A stretch of 64,000 nt of DNA from Monomorium pharaonis. Lineage: Eukaryota; Arthropoda; Insecta; Hymenoptera; Formicidae. Shown here piece after piece: positions 55,830 to 64,000 of the stretch. How positions within the stretch are numbered: position 1 is the stretch's first letter; each line of letters begins with the position of its first letter. The notes beneath the pieces are model-generated. The model was not told the DNA's origin. It ran no database searches and worked only from the letters and a program-made list of their open reading frames with translations. Made by a program: the position numbers and the translations under genes. The DNA lies in NCBI RefSeq assembly GCF_013373865.1, contig NC_050472.1, positions 15,512,360-15,576,359 on the forward strand, read 5' to 3'.

Positions 55830-57576
55830 AATAACACAGACACACAAAAAAAAGTGGGTGGTCCGGCGGACCAGACTAGTCAATTCTTATGTATTTTGAC
55901 CTGCTGAATCCGAATCCAAGGTCAGAATTTCTAAATTAACTCATTTTTTCGTAACCTCAAAAAAATTTTTTTTTTTTAATGTTGGTCCGACGGACTAGAC
56001 TAGTCTATCCTTATATATTTTGACCTGCTGAATCCAAATCCAAGGTCAGAACTGCTGAATTGACTCATTTTTTCCTAAACTTAAAAAAAATTGTTTTTAA
56101 TATTGGTCCGGCGGATCAGACTAATCTCATTTCGTTTGAATGTCCAGCAGAAATCAACTATCATGTTCACATCTCACTTACTTTGATATCGATGCTCCAT
56201 TTCTTTGATGTCCTGATGAAATCTTTTTTTCTGTTCTTCACTAATAACCTAGATTTTCTGGGAAGTAGTCGATATAAGAATCCAAGAATACAACTTAAGA
56301 TTTATTAAGCAACTTAGTTTTCCATAATTCTCTATTATTTCCGCCACCCTTTCTTTGTAATCTTGACTTTTGTGGTTTCCTAGAAAATTTTTTGTGACAC
56401 TTTTGAAACTCAGCCATACTACTCTTTCGTATTCATTCATTTTGGTAACAAAATTGTTGTCTCTCAACATTTTACGTATTAGGAAGTTTATCGAAAATTT
56501 CTTTCCGCAATTTTACATAAAAAATGTTGAAAAATTTTTCTTGTAAATACTGGTAGCATTCATCTTTTTTATTTAGAGCTTTCTCCAATTGTTTTATGAG
56601 TTCTAATTTGATATGAAGAGGTGGAAGAAAAACTTTTAAAGGCTCAACTAACGGTTTATTTATGTTTATTTTTAGACCCAATTTTCACAGACGTCCATTT
56701 TTTTCGGCCCTTTTTTTCTTATATAATGGTTCGTTTGATCTTTACTATCCCATTCACATAGGAAGCACGGATTTTTTGTGTAACCTGATTGTTGACCCAA
56801 TAATATGGTGAGAGTTTTCAGATCTCCACAAAACCATCTATGTTCTGTGTATTTAATTTTTTCAAGAACTGTTTTCAGGTTTATGTACTTTTTTTTATCA
56901 CTACCGAATGCGCTACAGGAATGGAGGCGTATACATTAATATTGTGCAGCAACTGATTTTAAGCTTCTCTTAGAAGAATCGATGAATAGTCTTCACTCAC
57001 CAGATTTGTAACATCCAGGTTTCAGTTTGCTCATTAGTCCAAATCTTTGAGAATAAAAAAGTTACATATAATAAAAAAAAAGAGAGTGAATTTTCTACGC
57101 TATTTATTCACAGAAGCTCAGACTTGTCATACATATTGAATTTTTCCCGGGTAATATGGTTACGCAAGCTTGCACGCTCTGGATTATACATTTGTAACCC
57201 TAACTGCTTTTACAAGATGTTTTTTGAGGTTAGGAAAAAATGATTTAATTCAGCAATTCTGACCTTGAATTTTGATTCATCGAGTCAAAATAGATAGTCT
57301 GTTTCGCCGGACCAACATTAAAAATAAATTTTTTTTGAGGTTAGGAAAAAATGAGCCAATTTATTAATTCTGACATTGGATTTGGATTTAGCGGATCAAA
57401 ATACATAAGGATAGACTAGTCTGGTCCACCGGACCAAGATAAAAAAAATTTTGAGGTTACGAAAAAATGAGTTAATTTAGCAATTCTGACTTTGGATTTG
57501 GATTCAGCGGATTAAAATACATAAAGATTGACTAGTCTGGTCCGTCGGACTAACCACTTTTTTTGTATGCTTGTGT
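55830..57576 (-). mobile_element. Element with tandem-unit inverted ends and an unnamed protein family
   Basis: Terminal ACACAAAAAAAAGTGG and its inverse at 57560. Each end is built of roughly 120-base units, two to three per side (landmarks TTGGTCCGGCGGA, AGACTAGTC, CAAGGTCAGAA, TTTTTTCGTAACCTCAAAA). The interior holds a decayed minus-strand gene at about 56120-57050. It belongs with the element at 50463-51507. Confidence 0.8.
56120..57050 (-). pseudogene. Uncharacterised transposon-borne protein, decayed
   Basis: Minus-strand pieces in order: YTEHRWFCGDLKTLTILLGQ, GYTKNPCFLCEWDSKDQ, NKPLVEPLKVFLPPLHIKLE (56472-56681), NEYERVVWLSFKSVTKNFLG and SQDYKERVAEIIENYGKL (56249-56470), SYIDYFPENLG, EEQKKRFHQDIKEMEHRYQ, DVNMIVDFCW. 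I know this run from predicted proteins of insects and other invertebrates but no function. The C-x2-C (FLCEWD) and the conserved H/D residues could belong to a nuclease or transposase fold (inference). Several frame changes. Confidence 0.68.
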
Positions 57577-57886
57577 AATTTATATCTGTATGAAATTAAT
57601 ATAATAATATAATGAAAAGGAAACGAAGATAGATTGAGAAAGAAAGGAAAAGAGTAAAAGAAAAGAAAAATGAAAGAGAATAAATAATCTTTTAATTTTA
57701 ATTTTAATTTATATATTTATTATTAAATTAAAATTAAAATTAAAAATTGTTTTCTCTCCTTTGCGTTTTCTTTTTATTACTTTTTGTCTTATAGATTTGT
57801 TTTATTTTTATTGTAATATTATATAGATTTCATATAGATTTAAAATATTGGACGTGTGTATGCATTAATAGTCATTTTTTATTTAC

Positions 57887-58555
57887 ATTATATGTCGACA
57901 TTGTGAAAGCTTGTTGAATGACAAACTGACTTTACTTTTGTGTGCACATGTTAATCTGACCTTTGAAAAATAAAGCAAGTGAGCTTTTTTGTGCAGGAGA
58001 TCTCGGGATTCAGTGTACCAATTTTTATCGGATTTATTAATCAAAAACTCGCATCAATATTATACCGGGTGAAATGTAACCGGAAGCCATCCCATAATAT
58101 AAAGATAGACGGGATCGAGATGAACATAAAAATTTAATATTGTCTTGGGTTAGGTCTATCAATAATTGAGATATTAACATATAAAATTGACAAATAATTT
58201 AATTAATTTCTATCGTAATTGTGAACAATAATTTAATGAAAGCTTATCATACATTCACGATAAATTTTTTCTTCTGTTATGGCTTGAACGGATTGAGCTC
58301 TTTTCTCGGTGCGCTCTCATTTGCATAATTTTAAAAATTAATACCTCGATTATTGGTGGACCTAACTCAAGACCTAACTCAAAACCTAACCCAAGCAATA
58401 TTGGACTTTTATGTTTATCTCGATCCCTTCTATCTTTCTATTACAGGATGGCTTCTGGTTACATTTTACCTTGTATAACAAAATTATCATTAAATTGTGT
58501 ATTATGATTTTAATTGCTGAAATATTTTAAAATGTATTTAACAATTGAATTTGAC
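57887..58555. repeat. Dispersed repeat, copy carrying a MITE
   Basis: It matches 10995-11245 on both sides of the inserted MITE (GACAAACTGACTTTAC before, AAAATTATCATTAAATT after). Non-coding. Confidence 0.78.
58064..58478. mobile_element. TA-targeting MITE, insertion site confirmed
   Basis: 415 bp, ends CGGGTGAAATGTAACCGGAA and TTCTGGTTACATTTTACCTTG-type inverse, TA on both sides. The empty site is preserved in the related copy near 11170. Subterminal arms pair (AAGATAGACGGGATCGAGAT with ATCTCGATCCCTTCTATCTT). Confidence 0.85.
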
Positions 58556-58914
58556 AACACGTTTTTTTTTAATGTATACATATGAATGTATACATACATA
58601 TTTGGCTTTGTATTGTTATCGCATTGCTTAATATATATGAAATTGTATTAGGTGCCAAAATTCAGTCATAGTAGACACTTCTTTACTTATTTTTATTATT
58701 ATACTTAAATAATTAAGTTTTAAATATCTGATATTTTACATATGTTAATGTTAATAAAATTATCTGTATTTCCATAATTAAGTTGAAAACTGGCCTATAG
58801 TGTATATAAACTTTTTTTTTTTGAATGATTTGTAGAATACAATCTAAAAGTTTGTAGATTTCTTCATGGAACACTTTGTATATATTTTTACAATTGATTC
58901 TATTTTTTGTATAG

Positions 58915-59139
58915 TCAGCAAAGATCAGAAGCACATTATTAGTGGAGGTAGTGATTCGTTGCTGGTTATTTGGAGGGATGTAACAGAAGAGAGAAAAGCG
59001 CGAGCCGTGTCCATAAAAGCTCAATTTGTACTCGAAGAGCAAAAGTTAACCAATTTACTGAAAGCTGAAGAACTCCAGGCTGCGTTACAATTGGCTATAA
59101 AGTTGGAACGACCATTGCAAGTCCTTAAGATTGTCGAAG
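58915..59139 (+). CDS. TBL3: TBL3 exon (last WD blade and start of Utp13 domain)
   Basis: This exon is 225 bases, acceptor TTGTATAG, donor GTATAA at 59140. It completes the last blade (IISGGSDSLLVIWRDVTEE), then runs into a charged helical segment (VLEEQKLTNLLKAEELQ) and LAIKLERPLQVLKIVEG. That order is the WD-to-Utp13 domain junction of TBL3. It ends one base into a codon, so at least one more exon must follow. I searched 59140-64000 by eye for the remaining Utp13 helices and did not find them. Confidence 0.94.
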
Positions 59140-60082
59140 GTATAATTATTCATACGAAATGATGTTTGGTTGTGTCTGATTACAGAAAGATTGTGGTAAC
59201 ATTACAGAATAGTATATTGTGTAACAGGTGTGGAAAGTTAGCAATAGCTGATTTGTACGAGTTGCACATATTATTTTTTGCTATCTATGCACCGAAAGTG
59301 GTTCTTTTCTTATCTATTAATTTACATTTAAAGACCAACATTTTGACGCATAGGTAATAAAAAATATTGTATGCGACATGTGCAAATCGACTATTGTCCA
59401 CATGTGCGAGTGAACGTACTTGTGGGCAATTTGCGTGGCGCAAAAAGAACATTTCTATATAGTTTTACTAACATTACGTTCGACTTTTTGTACGCGGTCT
59501 TGATATAGTCAGCAAAGATCAGTGAGCAAAGATCAATTATGCTACATTTGATCTAAGTTAGTCTAGATTAAGTTCGCGAGATGACAAAGTGTTGATAATT
59601 TTACTAGAGTTATGCGTGTCGTAAGATGATGCACATGTAAGTATAATAATGAATGCAAACACTGGAAAAGTCAACTGATCGTGTGGAAAAATTAGGTGAT
59701 TGTGTAGAAAAGTGGAGAAATATTTTTTTCCATGGCTTACACTATCTATTAGGAGAAAAAAACTAATAAAATAATAACTTACTTGCGTGAGATAATTTCA
59801 TGAGAAATCGGCGATTTTTAAAAAAAAAGCACGAAATGGAAAAATTTTGACACATATATAACAAAAAATAGTATGTGCAACTTAAGCGAATCGGTTATTG
59901 CCTATTCGTGCGAGTAAACGCACTTGTGCGAAATAGTCGATTTTTTATACTTGTTACACAACATTTATATTGCAATATTGCATGAACGTAAAATGTTGCT
60001 GTAATATTGCAGCAACTATAAAATGTTAGCTTTTATAAATACTGTAACATAGTATTGCAGTAATATAATATTATAAAGTATA
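59140..60082. other. TBL3 intron; short hairpin repeats, no gene
   Basis: Two imperfect direct copies (about 59362-59430 and 59872-59945) of a segment that is itself a hairpin (ATTGTCCAC ... GTGGGCAAT). The same family occurs at 12261-12338. The missing Utp13 exon is not seen here. Confidence 0.55.
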
Positions 60083-60303
60083 CACTCATCCGCAAAAAAA
60101 AACGTGGACCACCTAATTTTTCTCAAATTTTTAAATCTTTTTCAATAGCGACAACTCCGCCAAAAATTATTGTATCGAGCTCAAATTAAAGCTTAAACTT
60201 TTCTCTTGAAAATTTTATAAACTGTAATTGTGTGAGTTACAACAAATGTTACAAAATGGCAGACGTTGAAGATAGTGCTTAAAAAATAGGAAAACTTTTT
60301 TTT

Positions 60304-60880
60304 AAGAAATGGAGATAATTGATTGTAGTTTACCAAACAAGTTTTATTATAAACCTACTACGTTTCGGTCCTCGGTTTGGACCTTTTTCAAGTAAGGTAT
60401 AGTTGATTCCGGTAATTACACTGTCGATAAAAAATTTTTTTGTAAAAGATCGTAAAAAATTATAAAACAATGGTTGAGAACAAAGAATGCAGAAATTAAG
60501 CATGCAAATTATTAAGTAATATAAATATTACCGTTGTCAGTGTGTAAAATTACATAGAACTAAGAGGATGATTAAAAATAATGCATAGTCAAATTTTCGA
60601 GGATGTTATTCGTGGATAGCTTGAGCACAACTAATGGTCTGAGCGTAAGACAATTGAAGCGAAAAGATAATTCTAGAAAAATATCGATCAAACCGACTCA
60701 ATAACACTGTTATAAACGGGACTCAAGTTCTCAGTATTTTGTAAATTGAAGTTGTTTGTAAATTTTTTAATGTAGAATATTTCACCTATCGATCTTTTGA
60801 CAGGATGTTTATCGGTGTGTAATACGTGTGGCCTAAGCCAATCAAAGTCGTGATCATTACTAAGATCGTTACTAATTACT
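60304..60880 (-). mobile_element. Penelope-like retroelement 3' fragment
   Basis: The minus strand encodes NDHDFDWLRPHVLHTDKHPV, KRSIGEIFYIKKF and NNFNLQNTENLSPVYNSVI followed by a stop. This is the C-terminal tail after the GIY-YIG domain of Penelope-like proteins. About 330 bases further on lies AAAGGTCCAAACCGAGGACC-GAAACG, the characteristic 3' stem. ACTTTTTTTTTAA flanks both ends (60293, 60878), a possible target duplication, though it is nearly homopolymeric. Confidence 0.75.
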
Positions 60881-61386
60881 TTTTTTTTAAATCGTTGCGT
60901 AGCTTAAGTTCAACTCCCTGGTTTAAAAATGTATGAGTTCTTAAGCTCATTTATTTTCTAATCCATCTTTGGAACATTTTTTATGATTTTTCTTAACAGA
61001 GTTTTTCTTACATTGTTTTGAAGAAAATGTTACAAAAACGATAACTTTTTTATTTAAAATCAGCAATTCATGAATAAATTTGATACATAACATTAACTTT
61101 TTTTAATCATTAATCAATGTTACAAGCCTATAGCCTGTGCGACGACTATATAATTTAATGACATTGTTGCAAAGATGAGCTGGGTATCGAAACAATACGC
61201 TCAATCTTTTTATAACGTAAATGTCGTCAAAAAACACTTCTCTCGAAATTCAGGTTGTACAAAAGTTGAGCGTTGGAGAGAAGCATTTTTTGGCGACGTT
61301 TGCGTTGTACAAAGATTAAGTATATTGTTTCGATACTTAGCTCATTTTCGTAACAATGTTATTAGATTCTGCAACGGTCGAACAGG

Positions 61387-62328
61387 TTGATTAATGATGG
61401 AAGGAGTCAACATTATATATCAAATTTTTTAAACGTTTCTCGTACAACTGTACAGAGAGTGTACAATAGATATGTGAAAACGGGTAGTTATGATCGGAGA
61501 TCTGGATTTGGTCGTCCAAGATGTACAACGGCACAAAACGACCAATATATTGTTACATCGGCATTAAGAAATGTGCATCAGTCGAAATAAAAAACAATCT
61601 GCAACAAATTGAAGTGGAAGTGAGCAACGACACTATTTACGAAGGCTTGCGGAGGAAAATCTTTAATGTCAAAGACTAGTCTTAGTGCCAGCTTTAAAAT
61701 ATCGGCATCGCGAAACTCGATTAAATTTTGCAATAAAACATCAATATTGGAATTATCATGATTCGTGTTATTCACGGACGAGATTCTGTTTCAGAATGTT
61801 TGATGGACGTTAACGAGTGTATCGTCGTGCTGGAGAATTTGCTCCATGTACCTTGAAAATGAAAGAAAACTTTAATGATAGATCCATTATGGTTTAGGCC
61901 GGAATATCGACCGACGGTCATACGGACCTCCACTTTTTTGAGTGTAATATGGATTTTTCCCACGTTTATATTGAAATCATTATTATTCCATACACTGTGT
62001 TTAATAAGCAATTCATTGGAGGTAATTTTTTATTGATGCAATATAACGCAAGACCACACGTCGCACGAATAGATTGATTTCTTTGATTACAAACATAACC
62101 TGAATGCCGTAGCTTGCTATGAGTCTGGATATGAATCCTATGAAGCATTTATGGAATATCTTACAACGAAGAGTTAGAAAACATAATGCTCAAACATTAG
62201 CAGTACTCTGCAATGCCTTGCAAGAACACTGGAACAACTTAAGATAAGAAATAAGAAATTTAATTAACAGTATGCCTCAAGGAATACAAAAATTGTTAGA
62301 TGCAAGAGGAGGCAACACACATTATTAA
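61387..62328 (+). pseudogene. Tc1 transposase, decayed
   Basis: The paired HTH region NDGRSQHYISNFLNVSRTTV and GSYDRRSGFGRPRCTTAQ is at 61387-61590. Then, across shifts, VLFTDEILFQ (first Asp), DRSIMV-AGISTDG, LLMQYNARPHVARI (second Asp changed to Tyr), SLDMNPMKHLWN (third catalytic position region) and a C-terminal INSMPQGIQKLLDARGGNTHY. The frame 61175-61386 upstream is in the place of the N-terminus but is not recognisable. Inactive. Confidence 0.88.
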
Positions 62329-62333
62329 ATATA

Positions 62334-63581
62334 AGGGAAGTGCGCCGGTTGTGGGCACGCTCTAGTTGTGAACACCCCTACGTAAATTTGGACAGCAAGC
62401 ATACGCTACTGATCTGAGTACTGAAAAACGTGTATGTTGACGGTACGCAGTTTTCGTGTTGATACCGAAACGAATACACGTATTTGCGTAGTAGCTGTGA
62501 GCATAATAAAAATTATTTGCAATAAATAAACAGAAAAGTGATTTTCTACTCTTTTCGAAGTGCGATAAATCGGTGTGAATTCTTTTAAAAAGGTAAGTGT
62601 TTTATTGTGTTTGCAGTGTTGTTATTGTATTTTGTGATTTCATTTTGTATTCAACCAAAATTTTTGCACCACATAATTTGTTAGTCTTTTGGAAAAATAG
62701 CTGCCATTCCCGGTTATAAGCACCTTTATGTAACCGGTTGTGGGCACCTTGTTTTTTTTTCATTTAATGCGTGTGTTTGGTTGAGAAACTGCGTAATATT
62801 GTTCTTTATGTTGACGTAACATATTTTATCACTGTTTTTATGCATTTTACGCATTTTTAGCCACGTCAACCCCGGAAAAATCATTTAATAAAAAAAAAAT
62901 GGATTTTAATGCGCTGTTGCAAGCCATTAAGTGTTGCTTAGCGGACAATAAACCTGTCAAAGAGACTGCTAAAGCATATGGCATTCCTCGGAGCAGTCTG
63001 CAACGCTATGTGAAGAAAGTGGCAGCCCAATTTGACGACATTTCATCCATGGAAAATGGTGTTTTGTTGGAGTTCGTCTGGACCTACTGCCACGGAAATT
63101 GACCGCCGCAAACTCCATTAAATGCAATGAATGCAGTCGTCCGGTGCATTTAAAGTGCGCTGATATGCGTGCCAGCTACTTCACATGCAAGCTTCGTGCT
63201 TCTGATTTCAAAGATGAAGAAGGCAATGAGTAATGTGAAAACGTGTCATCTTTTTTTGTTCTTTTTGCCAGTGAAGGCTTTTAAAATAAATAAATTTTTA
63301 TTTTTCCTTTATTTGTGGTGGTTTTCCTTTATATTTTTCCATTTTTAGCGGATTTTTCAAGGGTGTCCACAACTGGGTACAAATTTTTTTTGTCCAAAAA
63401 TTGTCACTTCACTAAATTTTTGATAAAATTTTTCTAGTTGAAGAAATCAATTTAGTTCCTTCACTGACAGTTAGCTAAGGCCTCTAGCTTTTCACTGGTA
63501 CACATATGTCTGCATAATATACATTTATTCAAAAGTTATGAGCTAAAAACAAAACGGTGCCCACAACCGGCGCACTTCCCT
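62334..63581 (+). mobile_element. pogo-type deletion derivative, TA flanked
   Basis: Perfect 25-base inverted ends (AGGGAAGTGCGCCGG...) with TA at 62332-62333 and 63582-63583. The interior joins the first and last parts of a pogo/Tigger-like transposase gene. The DDE core is missing. Confidence 0.92.
62899..63232 (+). pseudogene. pogo transposase remnant: HTH plus C-terminal zinc finger
   Basis: ATG at 62899. MDFNALLQAIKCCLADNKPV, KETAKAYGIPRSSLQRYVKK is a psq/CENP-B-type helix-turn-helix. After a frame change the 3' part reads LPRKLTAANS, IKCNECSRPVHLKCADM, YFTCKLR, a C-x2-C...H-x2-C...C arrangement resembling the PHD-like finger at the end of many insect pogo proteins, ending KDEEGNE and stop at 63230-63232. 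The first frame alone ends at 63102. Confidence 0.8.
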
Positions 63582-63639
63582 TACTTTATTTTCCATAGAC
63601 AGAGGTAAAGCTGATTCAGTGGAGTCAATTTCGTTAGTT

Positions 63640-63999
63640 GTCTTAATATTTATTGATTTTTTATTGATTTATTTAGATCCATTAATTCTGTTAACACTAA
63701 TGTTGACCCTTCGTCATTTTTTTGACAATTTGATCCAACAGAATGTTCAGAGGTTATATTGCAAATTAATAAATTTTAAATGCTCCTTGAAACTGTTCAG
63801 GAGTTGGATTTCTGTTGGCGCATCCATTACTTCTAACTTGACCGAAGAAGTTCTCGATGACATCCTGGTTTAAATATTTTAAATTTAATGATTCATAGCC
63901 AGCATTTTTCAATATGTATCATATGATTTGTACAGCTTGAATGGTCCATCTCCAGTTAACGAGACATTTAGAAGGATTCTTTCTTAGAATTTGACGAGT
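63640..63999 (-). pseudogene. P-element/THAP9-like transposase C-terminal fragment
   Basis: The minus strand from the window edge reads KNPSKCLVNWRWTIQAVQII, a TGA, then NAGYESLNLKYLNQDVIENF, FGQVRSNGCANRNPTPEQFQ, and after a frame change LLICNITSEHSVGSNCQ. The LNQD-xENFFGxxR and NPTPxQF motifs and the HSxGxNC end are those of the P-element transposase family (THAP9 in vertebrates). The catalytic core would lie beyond 64000. The plus-strand frame over the same bases is a shadow. Confidence 0.85.
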
Positions 64000-64000
64000 T

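Larger units (their letters stand above)
21060..59139 (+). other. TBL3: TBL3 (UTP13 homologue) gene, partial, six exons seen
   Basis: Span of the only cellular gene recognised. Six exons with AG/GT borders join in one open frame, and their order follows the C-terminal half of transducin beta-like 3. TBL3/Utp13 is a nucleolar WD40 protein of the UTP-B subcomplex of the small-subunit processome, needed for early 18S rRNA processing (family knowledge). Intron sizes are 2.6, 11.4, 0.08, 0.27 and 22.7 kb. The 11.4-kb intron holds a copia element, a solo LTR and a composite DNA element; the 22.7-kb intron holds gypsy, LINE and several palindromic elements. The 5' WD repeats (roughly the first 300 residues of the family) and the end of the Utp13 domain are not in the window as far as I can see. 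No stop or frameshift is visible in the exons, so the gene looks functional. Confidence 0.9.
60083..62331 (+). mobile_element. Tc1-like element remnant, invaded twice
   Basis: A 5' end CACTCATCCGCAAAAAA preceded by TA at 60081 and a 5' leader (ATTATTGTATCGAGCTC) lead to a Tc1 transposase on the plus strand ending at 62328. A Penelope-like fragment sits in the leader and a pogo derivative is inserted just after the stop. The right inverted repeat is not found. Confidence 0.78.

Noticed and set aside
58713..59042. 109-codon minus-strand frame
   Set aside because: Shadow of the TBL3 exon at 58915-59139.
63619..63873. 84-codon plus-strand frame
   Set aside because: Shadow of the P-element-like transposase on the minus strand.

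Overview
The window is AT-rich, intron- and transposon-dominated animal DNA. I read it as an insect chromosome, probably hymenopteran and possibly an ant. The evidence is one vertebrate/insect-type spliced gene, the mix of mariner, Tc1, pogo, P-like, copia, gypsy, Penelope and LINE remnants, and the many TA-flanked MITEs. The species assignment is inference. No bacterial operon, CRISPR array or rRNA gene is present.

The only cellular gene I can support is a partial TBL3 (transducin beta-like 3, the UTP13 homologue of the small-subunit processome) on the + strand. Six exons (21060-21263, 23882-24071, 35449-35570, 35652-35810, 36082-36247, 58915-59139) join in phase without a stop. They encode the C-terminal run of WD40 repeats and the start of the Utp13 domain. 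The N-terminal repeats must lie upstream, probably before base 1, and the last exon or exons lie after 59139, beyond what I can find. Two introns are very large (11.4 kb and 22.7 kb), and transposable elements account for most of that.

Layout: 1-5.5 kb, LINE fragments on the minus strand (one RT fragment with a 16-bp target duplication) and an inserted inverted-repeat element. 5.7-10.5 kb, nested long-inverted-repeat elements. 13.0-14.5 kb, a MITE next to a deleted mariner. 15.96-16.48 kb, a solo LTR whose 3' half is a chain of about ten hairpins. 17.1-19.4 kb, two large palindromes. 21-36 kb, TBL3 exons with a hAT-type MITE (22.7 kb), a nearly complete but mutated copia element (24.4-29.0 kb), a solo LTR (30.5 kb) and a composite TA-flanked element (31.6-34.6 kb). 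36-59 kb, the giant intron, with a LINE fragment, a broken gypsy element (42.9-49.1 kb) invaded by a foldback element and a TA-type element, two relatives of an unnamed transposon-borne protein family (50.5 and 55.8 kb), a LINE fragment and another solo LTR. 60-64 kb, a Tc1 remnant invaded by a Penelope-like fragment and a pogo deletion derivative, then a P-element/THAP9-like transposase tail running off the edge.

The most unusual items are (i) three TA-flanked elements whose long inverted repeats each carry a tRNA-like segment in both arms, (ii) the hairpin-chain LTR, and (iii) the two elements with tandem-repeat or long inverted ends that share an unnamed protein family.
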